8,433 nucleotides of DNA from Methanobacteriota archaeon (GCA_002731195.1 PCAI01000068.1:1-8433), one strand, 5' to 3'; shown: positions 1-7,211, counted from the stretch's first letter. A program made the numbers and translations. Notes: generated by a model from the sequence alone, not told the origin.

Positions 1-49
1 AAAGCGATTGGGCGTTTGGTAATATTTGTTGAATGAACCATTCAATCAC
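1..49 (-). CDS. Possible 5' end of the next minus-strand gene (partial, frame uncertain)
   Basis: Immediately downstream of the large surface-protein gene the minus strand is open in all three frames to the window edge, so a co-directional gene could start here. One candidate begins with GTG at 49-47, overlapping the upstream TGA, and would read MIEWFIQQILPNAQSL, which looks protein-like. Another begins with ATG at 41-39 and reads MVHSTNITKRPIA. Neither has a convincing ribosome binding site. With only 13-16 codons visible I cannot choose between them or exclude that this is simply intergenic sequence. Confidence 0.2.
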   Translation of the reverse strand, partial: MIEWFIQQILPNAQSL

Positions 50-3000
50 TGACTCTTTTTTTGATTGTGATGTTACAATTTGATATTGTAATTACTTCAG
101 AAGTTGGATCTGTAGAAACGATTGGCACATATTTATTTTCACTAGCCTCAATTTCAATCTTTTTAAGTTCAGCCTCCCTACGTCTTTTCTTCTTCTTCTT
201 CATTCTAGCCCTTATTCTCCAACCAATGAATAAAAATTGTATTAATATGTAAGGTAAAAGTTGTATCAAAATCCATTGCCAACCAATCACCAAATTAAAA
301 CTTAAACTATCATCATTATTTGAGGAAGCCCTGTAATTTATCATCTGTCTCCCATCATCTATACTTGAAGAAACTTCACCATGCACTGAATTGATATTTT
401 CTAAATAAATACCTTGTGGTAATTTTAAAGATAATTCAACAGGTATACCAATTGATTCACTACTAGGAATATCTGTTGAAATATCTTCCATTATCAGACC
501 ATCTGCCATACTTGAAGCAGCCATTATTGCAATCGATCCAGTTAAACCATTCATTGCACTCATCATTGAATTCATAATGGGATTTACTAATTTATTAGAT
601 AATCTTGGGGCATCAATATTAATTTTCAATTCATCAGTATCGCCACCATTAATAATTCCAAATATTTCTCCCCAACTATTACCAATTCCAATAGTGGTTC
701 TGACCTTTGGTATACTAATTGCTAAATTTATGGCTTCTGTATCCCCAATAATATCATCACTATCAACCAACCCACTTAAAGTGGTATTTATTTCAAATCC
801 ATCAAGATTAATATTTCCCATTACTGAATTAGCACTCAATTCTGACTTTATCAGACTAGTAACACTCTCGCCGAATTGGTTAGTGAAATCACTCAAACCA
901 TCTGTTGTAAATTCAATTCTTTGATCCTCTTTACAAATATCTATTGATGCATCATCACAAATTGAAAAAGAAGTTGAATATGGAACTTCACCTCTGTCAG
1001 CGATATTTAAAATTAATTTTAACAAATCAGCAGGGAGAACTGGTAGTGAAAGAGACGTATCTTCACTCTTCATTGAATCTAACAAGGCATCTGGTACACC
1101 TATTCTATGAATCGATAAATCAATATCCAAACTAAATTCAATAACCATTCCCTTTTGAAGTTCAGAAAATGAATATTCTGATATATCTAAATTAACAACG
1201 GAACTTTGACATGATTTTTCTGTAGATTTACACAACACATCGTCACTGGTATCTTCACATGTGTCTGATCCAGAATAACATATAGCATGATTCCAGTCGA
1301 AGGAACTTGAACCTGTAAGTCCAAAATCACCTGCATGTTGACCGTTTAGCTTATAGGACAATATTATTGAAGATTCTCCATTTGTATTTTGTGCCCATGT
1401 CGGTAATATTAATTCCAAATTAATTTCAGTTTGTTCAATACCGGGAGGTTTCATAGCTTCAAGAAAACTAGGATCAAGAACTGTTTCAAAAGATATTCCA
1501 CTGTTAACTACTTTTTCTAAATCATTTTGATTAATTTCACTGAGAAACGATAGATCATCCAATTTGTCACCAATTAAATCAGTTAAACTTAGTTGGAAAG
1601 GCTGACTTGTACTCCGTAAGAAAACTGGATGAGTATTCCCCATAGCACCACCACCTTCCATGCAATAATATTCTCCTGATGTTCCACAATCTACCATTGT
1701 ATGGACATAATTTAATCCCCCTTGTCCGAGTCCAGGGTCATTGGATCCATCCAAAACCCATTGAAAATTACCCATTTGTACTATTAGGCCTGGTATAGTA
1801 TTTGATAATGAATCACCTACACTACTTATAGGAAAATTACCTGATATTGTATCTAAATCAATAAGGCCATTATGATGTGCCATTCTAATCCCATCAGATG
1901 TTACAACAGGAACAGATCCTTTTCCAGCAGGAATTATACTTAACCCCTCTACAGAAGTAGTCTCTATATGATTTATTTGTGCTATCAAATCAATTGTTGC
2001 TGCGTTCTCATTTGAAAGATCTAGTACTACATTAAAATCTAAAGCCTTATCTTCTGGATTCAAAGTAAAAGCATTAGTCGATGCATTATTTCTAAAACCC
2101 AGAGTAAATTGCAAATCATTTGAATACGGTGAAGCCAAATTTAAATTATTTGCTTCCCATTTCCCTGAATTATATGGAAAGGCACCACTATTAGATATTC
2201 TTTCATTGTTTAACCCACTTGTTGAAACCATTGTTGCATAACTGGGCGGCTCTATATAGTAGGTACTTTTATGACCTGATTCAACTGAAATAGGAAATTC
2301 TGTAGTAACCTGTCCTCCCATTATTAACAATGATTTGTATGCATTTTCCAAGTCTAAATCAGGATTAGAATTTAGATTAAATTTACTCGGATCTATACTA
2401 ATATTAACGTTAGTTCCAATACATATTGGAGGTGAGTATGCATTTCCATCATCATCAGATTCCCTATCTATTCCACAATTCACCATACCTCCATCACTTT
2501 CTACTGTATTTGCCCAAGAGGTAGAGGGAGTAGAGGCACTACCTAGAGAATTAAGGAGGGTGCCAATGCTGCTGTTAATTTCACTCATCAATTTATCTTT
2601 CACTGGCTCAGAACCAACATTTCCATCCCATGGCTCATCCCATGAATTACGAATAACATCCGCAGGAATACCATCTCCAGCAAAGATACCATCTAGTTCA
2701 AGGGCTTGATTAGCAGTAGTTCCTGAAAAACCCATTGGAGCTCTGTCATATTCATAAATCGCCCATGTTGCATTTAATTGCATCATACCAGTATCTACCA
2801 TTGTTAGGGAATATACGCCCTCTATCCAAGATTCCTGTGATGAAGAATCATCAGCATCATCTACCTCATCACAAAATCCACCATTCAGTTCTGAACAAAT
2901 TTCTAAATCGTCTGTGCCCGCTTGTGGCTCTCCATTTGCAATTGGGAATATCAACTGCATTAAGAATACAATTGCAATAATAATGGCTAAATTATACTTA

Positions 3001-3050
3001 TCTTTTTTATGATAATTCGGAGTAGATTTTGATGCTACCCGCACAACCAT
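42..3050 (-). CDS. Large exported, C-terminally membrane-anchored surface protein of unknown family
   Basis: I do not recognise the family. Residues are counted from the ATG at 3050-3048 (1,002 aa). A short basic N-terminus is followed by a hydrophobic stretch (about 20-38, NLAIIIAIVFLMQLIFPIA) that looks like a signal peptide. The next ~880 residues are polar, acidic and Asn/Ser-rich with several N-x-S/T sequons, as expected for an exported archaeal ectodomain. Its twelve cysteines lie in close pairs, three of them exactly C-x7-C. One membrane helix (about 921-944, rich in I, L and W) precedes a basic tract (RARMKKKKKRRR) and a ~45-residue tail, so the C-terminus should be cytoplasmic. The frame also offers a TTG two codons upstream (3056-3054); I prefer the ATG. 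No Shine-Dalgarno is evident, so a leaderless or short-leader transcript is possible. The gene is divergent from the clamp-loader-like gene. A role in cell-surface architecture or adhesion is only a guess. Confidence 0.88.
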   Translation of the reverse strand: MVVRVASKSTPNYHKKDKYNLAIIIAIVFLMQLIFPIANGEPQAGTDDLEICSELNGGFCDEVDDADDSSSQESWIEGVYSLTMVDTGMMQLNATWAIYEYDRAPMGFSGTTANQALELDGIFAGDGIPADVIRNSWDEPWDGNVGSEPVKDKLMSEINSSIGTLLNSLGSASTPSTSWANTVESDGGMVNCGIDRESDDDGNAYSPPICIGTNVNISIDPSKFNLNSNPDLDLENAYKSLLIMGGQVTTEFPISVESGHKSTYYIEPPSYATMVSTSGLNNERISNSGAFPYNSGKWEANNLNLASPYSNDLQFTLGFRNNASTNAFTLNPEDKALDFNVVLDLSNENAATIDLIAQINHIETTSVEGLSIIPAGKGSVPVVTSDGIRMAHHNGLIDLDTISGNFPISSVGDSLSNTIPGLIVQMGNFQWVLDGSNDPGLGQGGLNYVHTMVDCGTSGEYYCMEGGGAMGNTHPVFLRSTSQPFQLSLTDLIGDKLDDLSFLSEINQNDLEKVVNSGISFETVLDPSFLEAMKPPGIEQTEINLELILPTWAQNTNGESSIILSYKLNGQHAGDFGLTGSSSFDWNHAICYSGSDTCEDTSDDVLCKSTEKSCQSSVVNLDISEYSFSELQKGMVIEFSLDIDLSIHRIGVPDALLDSMKSEDTSLSLPVLPADLLKLILNIADRGEVPYSTSFSICDDASIDICKEDQRIEFTTDGLSDFTNQFGESVTSLIKSELSANSVMGNINLDGFEINTTLSGLVDSDDIIGDTEAINLAISIPKVRTTIGIGNSWGEIFGIINGGDTDELKINIDAPRLSNKLVNPIMNSMMSAMNGLTGSIAIMAASSMADGLIMEDISTDIPSSESIGIPVELSLKLPQGIYLENINSVHGEVSSSIDDGRQMINYRASSNNDDSLSFNLVIGWQWILIQLLPYILIQFLFIGWRIRARMKKKKKRRREAELKKIEIEASENKYVPIVSTDPTSEVITISNCNITIKKRVSD

Positions 3051-3054
3051 ATCC

Positions 3055-3074
3055 AATGACTCTAAAGAGTCATT
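3055..3074. promoter_or_regulatory. Perfect 9-bp inverted repeat, operator-like, in the divergent spacer
   Basis: Arms AATGACTCT (3055-3063) and AGAGTCATT (3066-3074) are exact reverse complements separated by AA. The element lies 5-24 nt upstream of the ATG at 3050 of the minus-strand surface-protein gene, and about 110 bp from the start of the divergent ATPase gene. Symmetry of this size and position fits the binding site of a dimeric repressor that would block initiation of the surface-protein gene. As RNA it could instead form a 5'-leader hairpin. It would also overlap the alternative TTG start. The function is inferred from symmetry and position only. Confidence 0.45.
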
Positions 3075-3127
3075 AATCTATCATTCGGTATTAGGATTCA
3101 TTTCTTGCTAATTTCTTTAAACATTAG

Positions 3128-3137
3128 TTATATTTTA
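3128..3137 (+). promoter_or_regulatory. TATA-like promoter element for the ATPase-led cluster
   Basis: TTATATTTTA stands out in the divergent spacer. An archaeal TATA box places the transcription start roughly 25 nt downstream, here near 3158-3162. That leaves a leader of about 25 nt containing the GAGGAG ribosome binding site before the ATG at 3185. No clear purine-rich BRE is visible upstream. The assignment rests on composition and spacing alone. Confidence 0.4.
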
Positions 3138-3175
3138 TTATCTAACAGCGAGACTTCAAGCACCACCACTTCTTC

Positions 3176-3181
3176 GAGGAG
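3176..3181 (+). promoter_or_regulatory. Ribosome binding site GAGGAG before the ATPase gene
   Basis: GAGGAG ends 3 nt before the ATG at 3185. It matches the core complementary to the archaeal 16S 3' end, although the spacing is on the short side. It supports this ATG as the start, and the protein then begins at the position where RFC small subunits have their conserved W-x-E-K-Y-R-P box. Confidence 0.55.
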
Positions 3182-3184
3182 AAT

Positions 3185-4321
3185 ATGCCGAGTTGGTTAA
3201 CATCAAATGCTCCTAGAACATTTGAAGAAATAGCCATACCAAAGAATGTATGCATGAAGTTGAAAGCAACTAGCCTGTCAACAGACCCCCCTCATCTTTT
3301 AATCACCGGTCCAGCAGGAGTTGGTAAAACAATTTCTTGGAAATTATACGCTAGACAGATACTCGGTCCTGGTTGGAAATCAACAACCCACATCTTACAA
3401 TGTAGAGATTTAGTAAGACAAAGAGGTGCAATGGCAAAATTTGAAGAATTTTTGAGGCCGGGCGGCAATTCTTCAGACACATTAGCAGGCATGTTAAGCC
3501 TCGACTCTTTTGACAGAGGAATAATCAAAGGGTTAGAAGGCGATATCCCTCCAGCAGGAAGAGAAATAGAAATAAATAGAAATAAAACACCAATTAGTAG
3601 ACTTATTATTTTGGAAGATGCTGATTATTTAGGACACATACGCCAGTCATATTTGCGCCGAATGATGGAAACAGTCGGCAATGCATCTAGATTTATTTTA
3701 GTTACTAGGGCCCCTTCAAGGATAATTGATGCTTTAAGATCCAGAGCCCAAATGATAAGAATTCCTTCTACAGGAAAAAATATTATTATGCAAACTCTCA
3801 GGAATATCTCAATTAATAATTCTTGTGAACCTGACGAAGGAGTCTTGGAAGATATTGCATATATATCAGAAGGAAATTTAAGAAAGGCGATTTTTACATT
3901 GGAACTACTGGATATAAGAAATCTGAGCACCGATCGTGGTGCAGTACATAATTTGATACAAGCTTCAACTTTACAATCAAGTAGACATTTACTAGAAATG
4001 GCGCTCAGGGGGGCAGTTGTGGAATGGCGTTGGGAAAATAAAGGAGGGAAAAAAAGAAAATTACTATCTGGTGCAATATCTGAAATTGACAATCTGATGA
4101 ACCAACACGGACTTGATGCAGATGATATTATCAATCAATTACATGATGTAATTATTGGACGCAGATTATCATTACCAGACACTATCAGATCAGAGATATT
4201 AGAAGCGCTAGCAATATGTGATACATCAATACGTAGATCTACTTACGCAAGAATTCATTTTGAAAACTTTCTTCACAAAGTTGCCACATCAGGAAAACGG
4301 CATGGACTAGCATTTGGTTAA
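3185..4321 (+). CDS. Replication factor C small-subunit-like AAA+ ATPase (divergent clamp-loader subunit)
   Basis: A 378-aa homologue of archaeal/eukaryotic RFC small subunits, which load the PCNA sliding clamp onto primed DNA using ATP; family members are usually about 320-330 aa. Visible in order: an N-terminal box (W4 onward, SNAP replacing the usual EKYRP), Walker A GPAGVGKT (42-49), Walker B region LIILEDAD (140-147), a sensor-1 segment RFILVTRAPSRII (169-181), the arginine-finger S-R (186-187, SRA instead of SRC), sensor 2 EGNLRKAIFTLE (229-240), and a C-terminal helical collar domain (about 260-370). Oddities: the acidic pair is ED rather than DE, sensor 1 has Arg where Asn is usual, the NASDERG motif is absent, and about 35 extra residues lie between strand 2 and Walker B (about 85-135). 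A basic insert (GGKKRK) sits in the collar. It may be a second RFC subunit or a specialised paralogue with reduced ATPase activity. Homology is secure; standard clamp loading is not. Confidence 0.88.
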   Translation: MPSWLTSNAPRTFEEIAIPKNVCMKLKATSLSTDPPHLLITGPAGVGKTISWKLYARQILGPGWKSTTHILQCRDLVRQRGAMAKFEEFLRPGGNSSDTLAGMLSLDSFDRGIIKGLEGDIPPAGREIEINRNKTPISRLIILEDADYLGHIRQSYLRRMMETVGNASRFILVTRAPSRIIDALRSRAQMIRIPSTGKNIIMQTLRNISINNSCEPDEGVLEDIAYISEGNLRKAIFTLELLDIRNLSTDRGAVHNLIQASTLQSSRHLLEMALRGAVVEWRWENKGGKKRKLLSGAISEIDNLMNQHGLDADDIINQLHDVIIGRRLSLPDTIRSEILEALAICDTSIRRSTYARIHFENFLHKVATSGKRHGLAFG

Positions 4322-4355
4322 CTTTAACACCCTAAGTTTTGAGTATCATCACCTT

Positions 4356-4362
4356 GTGAGGG
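4356..4362 (+). promoter_or_regulatory. Ribosome binding site GTGAGGG before the Bax inhibitor-like gene
   Basis: GTGAGGG ends 6 nt before the ATG at 4369, a good Shine-Dalgarno position. It supports this start, which also gives the N-terminal RAGNPALS segment typical of this branch of the family. The 47-nt gap after the ATPase stop shows no obvious TATA element, which favours co-transcription. Confidence 0.55.
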
Positions 4363-4368
4363 CAGATA

Positions 4369-5124
4369 ATGTATCGTGCCGGAAACCCCGCCCTATCAGA
4401 CTCAACCTTTGATAAAAATGAATATAAAAATATAAATTGGTGGGAAAATGAATCTTCCAATAAAATGACAATAGAGGGTGTTTCAGAAAAGACAGCTTTT
4501 CTTTTGATAATTACGGCGACAGCTGCAATAGCTACTGCTATGACAATGCCTGAATCATTCATATTACCCATTCTAGGATTTTTTGGCTCAATAATTTGTG
4601 TTATTATAATAGGTATCAAAAAATCAACAAGTCCAATTTTAATTTCTACTTATGCAGTTCTAGAAGGCTTCTTATTGGGGGGCTTTACATGGCAAATCGA
4701 ACAATCTACTGGTATTCCAGGATTAGGATTACTAGCAGCGTTAATCACATTTTTAATTCTTGGAGTAATGATAATAATATACAGAATGGGCTTAATTCAC
4801 TGGGATAAAAATATGCAAATAGCTGTTAGTTCAGCTGTAGTTGCAATAATGCTGCTGTACCTGATATCTCTCGTTGGGTATTTTTTAGGTTTTGAAGTAC
4901 CTGTTATCCATGATTCAACGCCACTTGGTATAGCATTTTCATTTTTCGTTATAGGGATAGCAACATTAACTTTGGTAGCAGATTTTGATTTTATTGAAAG
5001 AGGAGTTTTGCGCGGTGCTCCTAAACAACTTGAATGGAGAGCAGCCTTTGGCTTACTTGTTTCCTTAGCATGGCTTTATTTAGAAATAGTGAGATTATTA
5101 GGAAAGATGTTTTTAAGGGATTAA
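4369..5124 (+). CDS. Bax inhibitor-1/YccA family membrane protein
   Basis: A 251-aa polytopic membrane protein matching the branch of the Bax inhibitor-1 superfamily known in Pfam as BaxI_1 (PF12811). Evidence: the N-terminal motif R-x-G-N-P-A-L (3-9) ahead of a ~40-residue soluble segment, MT-x-x-G-x-x-x-KT (33-42) just before the first helix, and about seven hydrophobic segments (roughly 42-60, 63-82, 90-108, 117-138, 151-173, 186-204, 224-245). An acidic charge within the membrane, YAVLEG (95-100), DFDFIE (205-210), GAPK, and the C-terminal FGLLVSLAWLYLEIVRLL are also characteristic. Superfamily members include YetJ-like calcium leak channels and YccA, which modulates FtsH in bacteria; for this branch the substrate is unknown. 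It sits in the cytoplasmic membrane. The LysE-type gene starts 1 nt after its stop, suggesting translational coupling. Family assignment is firm, function is not. Confidence 0.9.
   Translation: MYRAGNPALSDSTFDKNEYKNINWWENESSNKMTIEGVSEKTAFLLIITATAAIATAMTMPESFILPILGFFGSIICVIIIGIKKSTSPILISTYAVLEGFLLGGFTWQIEQSTGIPGLGLLAALITFLILGVMIIIYRMGLIHWDKNMQIAVSSAVVAIMLLYLISLVGYFLGFEVPVIHDSTPLGIAFSFFVIGIATLTLVADFDFIERGVLRGAPKQLEWRAAFGLLVSLAWLYLEIVRLLGKMFLRD
5115..5120 (+). promoter_or_regulatory. Ribosome binding site supporting a TTG start
   Basis: AAGGGA lies inside the last codons of the Bax inhibitor-like gene, ending 5 nt before the TTG at 5126. An in-frame TAA at 5114-5116 excludes any start further upstream. 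The combination makes TTG the best start for the transporter and implies coupling of its translation to the upstream gene. Confidence 0.5.
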
Positions 5125-5125
5125 T

Positions 5126-5752
5126 TTGGAATTAAATTTAATCTTGGGACTAATCATTGCTGGTATTTCACTCGGCATTATAGAAGGAATAAAGCCCGGT
5201 CCGTTATTGACTATGGTAATTCGTGAAACACTTTCTGGAGGACTAAGGGCAGGCGTAAGAACGGCGGCTGCACCCATATTCACTGACGGGCCACTAATAA
5301 TCATCAGCCTCTTAGCAGCAAATTGGTTTTCTTCAAAGCCTACAATCCTAGCAATAATTTCTATATTTGGGTCAATTTTTTTAATAAAAATGGGTTTTGA
5401 ATGCTTTTCAACTGATCCTCCCTCGTTTGTTGATGATAACTATGATTACAACAATTCCTTTAAAAGAGGCATTTTAACTAATTTATTAAACCCAAATGTG
5501 TATATATTCTGGTTTCTAATTGGTGGACCATTAATGGCTAGAGCAGCACACGAACCATTAGCACCAATTGGCTATGCAATATCTTTTTTGTTTACGACCA
5601 TAGTTGTTAACATAATAATAGCCTATTTTTTTGATAAAACTAGGGGCAAAATTTCTCATTCATCATATAAAATAACATTATTTATTTGTGGTTTCGCAAT
5701 GATACTGTTTGCATTTGGATTTTTATTTTATGCAATAAATATTTTATTCTAA
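5126..5752 (+). CDS. LysE/RhtB-type translocator (probable amino-acid or small-metabolite exporter)
   Basis: A 208-aa integral membrane protein of the usual LysE-superfamily size. The N-terminal helix carries G-x-x-x-G-I-K-P-G-P-L (17-27), the hallmark PGP region of the family, followed by the basic segment GLRAGVRTA (39-47). A second family signature, LTNLLNPNVYIFW (117-129), lies after the soluble loop (about 93-115). About six hydrophobic segments are seen: 4-22, 46-65, 72-92, 123-143, 147-169 and 181-205. LysE-type proteins export basic or neutral amino acids and related small molecules across the cytoplasmic membrane; nothing here defines the substrate. Translation starts at TTG, 1 nt after the stop of the Bax inhibitor-like gene, with a suitable ribosome binding site. 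The gene ends 7 bp before the stop of the convergent lipoprotein gene. Many archaeal homologues are only distantly related to characterised LysE or RhtB. Confidence 0.85.
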   Translation: MELNLILGLIIAGISLGIIEGIKPGPLLTMVIRETLSGGLRAGVRTAAAPIFTDGPLIIISLLAANWFSSKPTILAIISIFGSIFLIKMGFECFSTDPPSFVDDNYDYNNSFKRGILTNLLNPNVYIFWFLIGGPLMARAAHEPLAPIGYAISFLFTTIVVNIIIAYFFDKTRGKISHSSYKITLFICGFAMILFAFGFLFYAINILF

Positions 5753-5756
5753 AATA
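5740..5756. repeat. A+T-only inverted repeat across the transporter stop codon
   Basis: TATTTTA (5740-5746) and TAAAATA (5750-5756) are exact reverse complements with a TTC spacer. The repeat spans the TAA of the transporter gene and most of the 7-bp convergent gap. It lies in a T-rich stretch, and archaeal transcripts commonly end in U-rich tracts, so this region is a plausible termination zone for both strands. The A+T-only stem would be weak. Confidence 0.35.
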
Positions 5757-5759
5757 ACA

Positions 5760-7211
5760 TTACAATGTAGAAAACCCCCCCTCAGGAAGGGGGTTTAGCG
5801 GAACTGTTGAATCTCTTAAACTTGGGCCAATCATCATAGTGCCATATATGCCTTGATCTACAATATTATGTGAAAGGCCAAACCAAGGTCTACCATATTG
5901 ATCAATAAGAATGTCTATGAAGTCTCCAAAACCTCCACATCTATTGTATCCACAGTCAACTTCAGTATCAAGAGGATCTCCAAAATTATTTACTTGTACA
6001 GTAGTGATGAGTGGGATTTCAGAAAATGCATCGGTCATTACTGAAATATATCCATTCCAAGTATTTCCTCCGGAGTCTCCAAGATATGCAAAGGCAACTC
6101 TACCAGAATCTCCGGCGGCAATGGCAGGAAAACCCGTACCATTTAGGTTAATAGGAGGGGCGATCATCATAGGATTGCTCCAAGATTCTCCCTCGTCAAA
6201 AGAATAAGAATAATATGGCATATTATCCATACCCATCCACATTGCATGTAAATTGTCGGATTCATCAGGATATACCTGGGCTTCCTCAGCATTCCAAGTT
6301 GCAGCAGTACCTGTATTTTCAGTGGGTAATCGATGCTCTGACCAAGTCAATCCACCATTAGTACTACGGTATATGGAGTACCCCTCTCCATCACAACTTG
6401 GATTTCCACGGTAAAAATTACCATTATTGGATCCTACCATGTGTCCTGTTAGGCCCCCGCTGTTACAATCTGCTGGAGCACCAGGAACTTCTGGCCCCCA
6501 AGTTAACCCTCCATCATTGCTTGTAGAGCAAAGTGGCGAAACCCAATTACCATTAACGCAGAATACCCATGTAGTCTCATGTAAAAGGGCATTGTAAGGT
6601 GATGAAGCAATCGTTTGATGATCCTGAACAGAATAACCTGTAGCAAATGATGTTAATCCTAGAGGGCCCCAAGTTTCTCCTTCATCGTCTGACCATTCGA
6701 CGGTCATTCCAGCCAAAGCATGCATGTCAAATTTCATCACTCTATCAGTCCAAGGATCGACATAAACATATGGATCGTTACTATTAGCAACAGAACCTTG
6801 GTATGTATTTTCACAAGTGTATTCTAATTCAACCATTTCAATCATATCTGAACATCTTATTATGGCAGTTGAACCACCTGGGCCATTTCCCCAACTAGTC
6901 ATGAAAAGATTATCTGAAGAAGTAATTCCTATTGTCGGCTCAAAAGTAGACACACCGATTCCATAATATGTCCCTTTTGCACAGATAGGAATATTTTCCC
7001 CTATTAATATGGAAGATAATTCAGAATTTTCTATTGTACGTATGTTTGTAGAATTTGGGAAATGATACCATGTATTATTTGCTAATCCATCCGGGCAAAT
7101 ATCATCTAAAATAGAAACCTCTACTATATTTTTTTGTGATTCACTGCTTAAACAACCTGTAATCATTGATGAAGCAAACAAAATTACGATTATAGTCGCT
7201 GCCGCCTTCAT
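5760..7211 (-). CDS. Lipoprotein with Asp-box (BNR/sialidase-like) beta-propeller
   Basis: A 483-aa predicted lipoprotein. The N-terminus is a signal sequence ending in lipobox MITGC (Cys20), so the protein should be anchored outside the cell membrane. Asp boxes (S-x-D-x-G-x-T-W) occur at 174-181 (SDDEGETW), 231-238 (SNDGGLTW), 283-290 (STNGGLTW, Asp replaced by Asn) and 337-344 (SFDEGESW), spaced 52-57 residues, as in sialidase-type propellers. A fifth position near 119-133 is degenerate (RCSDMIEMVEL). I see no FRIP motif, so sialidase activity is not supported; binding or another glycosidase-like role is equally possible. Three Cys pairs (218/228, 249/273, 420/425) recur in the neighbouring paralogue, as do the DCGxxRCGGFGDFID motif and a C-terminal LPEGG. 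The gene lies 51 nt downstream of that paralogue on the same strand. The ribosome binding site is weak. Confidence 0.87.
   Translation of the reverse strand: MKAAATIIVILFASSMITGCLSSESQKNIVEVSILDDICPDGLANNTWYHFPNSTNIRTIENSELSSILIGENIPICAKGTYYGIGVSTFEPTIGITSSDNLFMTSWGNGPGGSTAIIRCSDMIEMVELEYTCENTYQGSVANSNDPYVYVDPWTDRVMKFDMHALAGMTVEWSDDEGETWGPLGLTSFATGYSVQDHQTIASSPYNALLHETTWVFCVNGNWVSPLCSTSNDGGLTWGPEVPGAPADCNSGGLTGHMVGSNNGNFYRGNPSCDGEGYSIYRSTNGGLTWSEHRLPTENTGTAATWNAEEAQVYPDESDNLHAMWMGMDNMPYYSYSFDEGESWSNPMMIAPPINLNGTGFPAIAAGDSGRVAFAYLGDSGGNTWNGYISVMTDAFSEIPLITTVQVNNFGDPLDTEVDCGYNRCGGFGDFIDILIDQYGRPWFGLSHNIVDQGIYGTMMIGPSLRDSTVPLNPLPEGGFSTL
5772..5796. repeat. G+C-rich hairpin inside the 3' end of the lipoprotein gene, possible terminator
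   Basis: AAACCCCC (5772-5779) pairs exactly with GGGGGTTT (5789-5796), and CCT/AGG inside the 9-nt loop could extend the stem. It encodes the C-terminal NPLPEGGF of the lipoprotein and lies 20 nt past the stop of the convergent transporter gene. On the minus strand the stem is followed by TTTT. It could help end transcription from either side, but codon constraint from LPEGG explains part of it, since the paralogue has a different palindrome at the same codons. Confidence 0.4.

Noticed and set aside
61..924. Plus-strand open frames opposite the large surface-protein gene
   Set aside because: They lie antisense to a 1,002-codon gene with a clear signal peptide and membrane anchor, have low-complexity or unnatural composition, and have no supporting ribosome binding sites.
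3054..3056. TTG as the start of the surface-protein gene
   Set aside because: The ATG two codons downstream is preferred. The TTG would sit inside the perfect inverted repeat and has no better ribosome binding site.
3625..4134. 169-codon minus-strand open frame inside the ATPase gene
   Set aside because: The plus strand here encodes Walker B, sensor 1, the arginine finger and sensor 2 of a recognisable AAA+ protein; the antisense product has no recognisable features.
5775..5795. LPEGG as a sortase-type LPxTG anchor signal
   Set aside because: The motif is only a few residues from the C-terminus with no following membrane helix or basic tail, and the protein already has an N-terminal lipobox.
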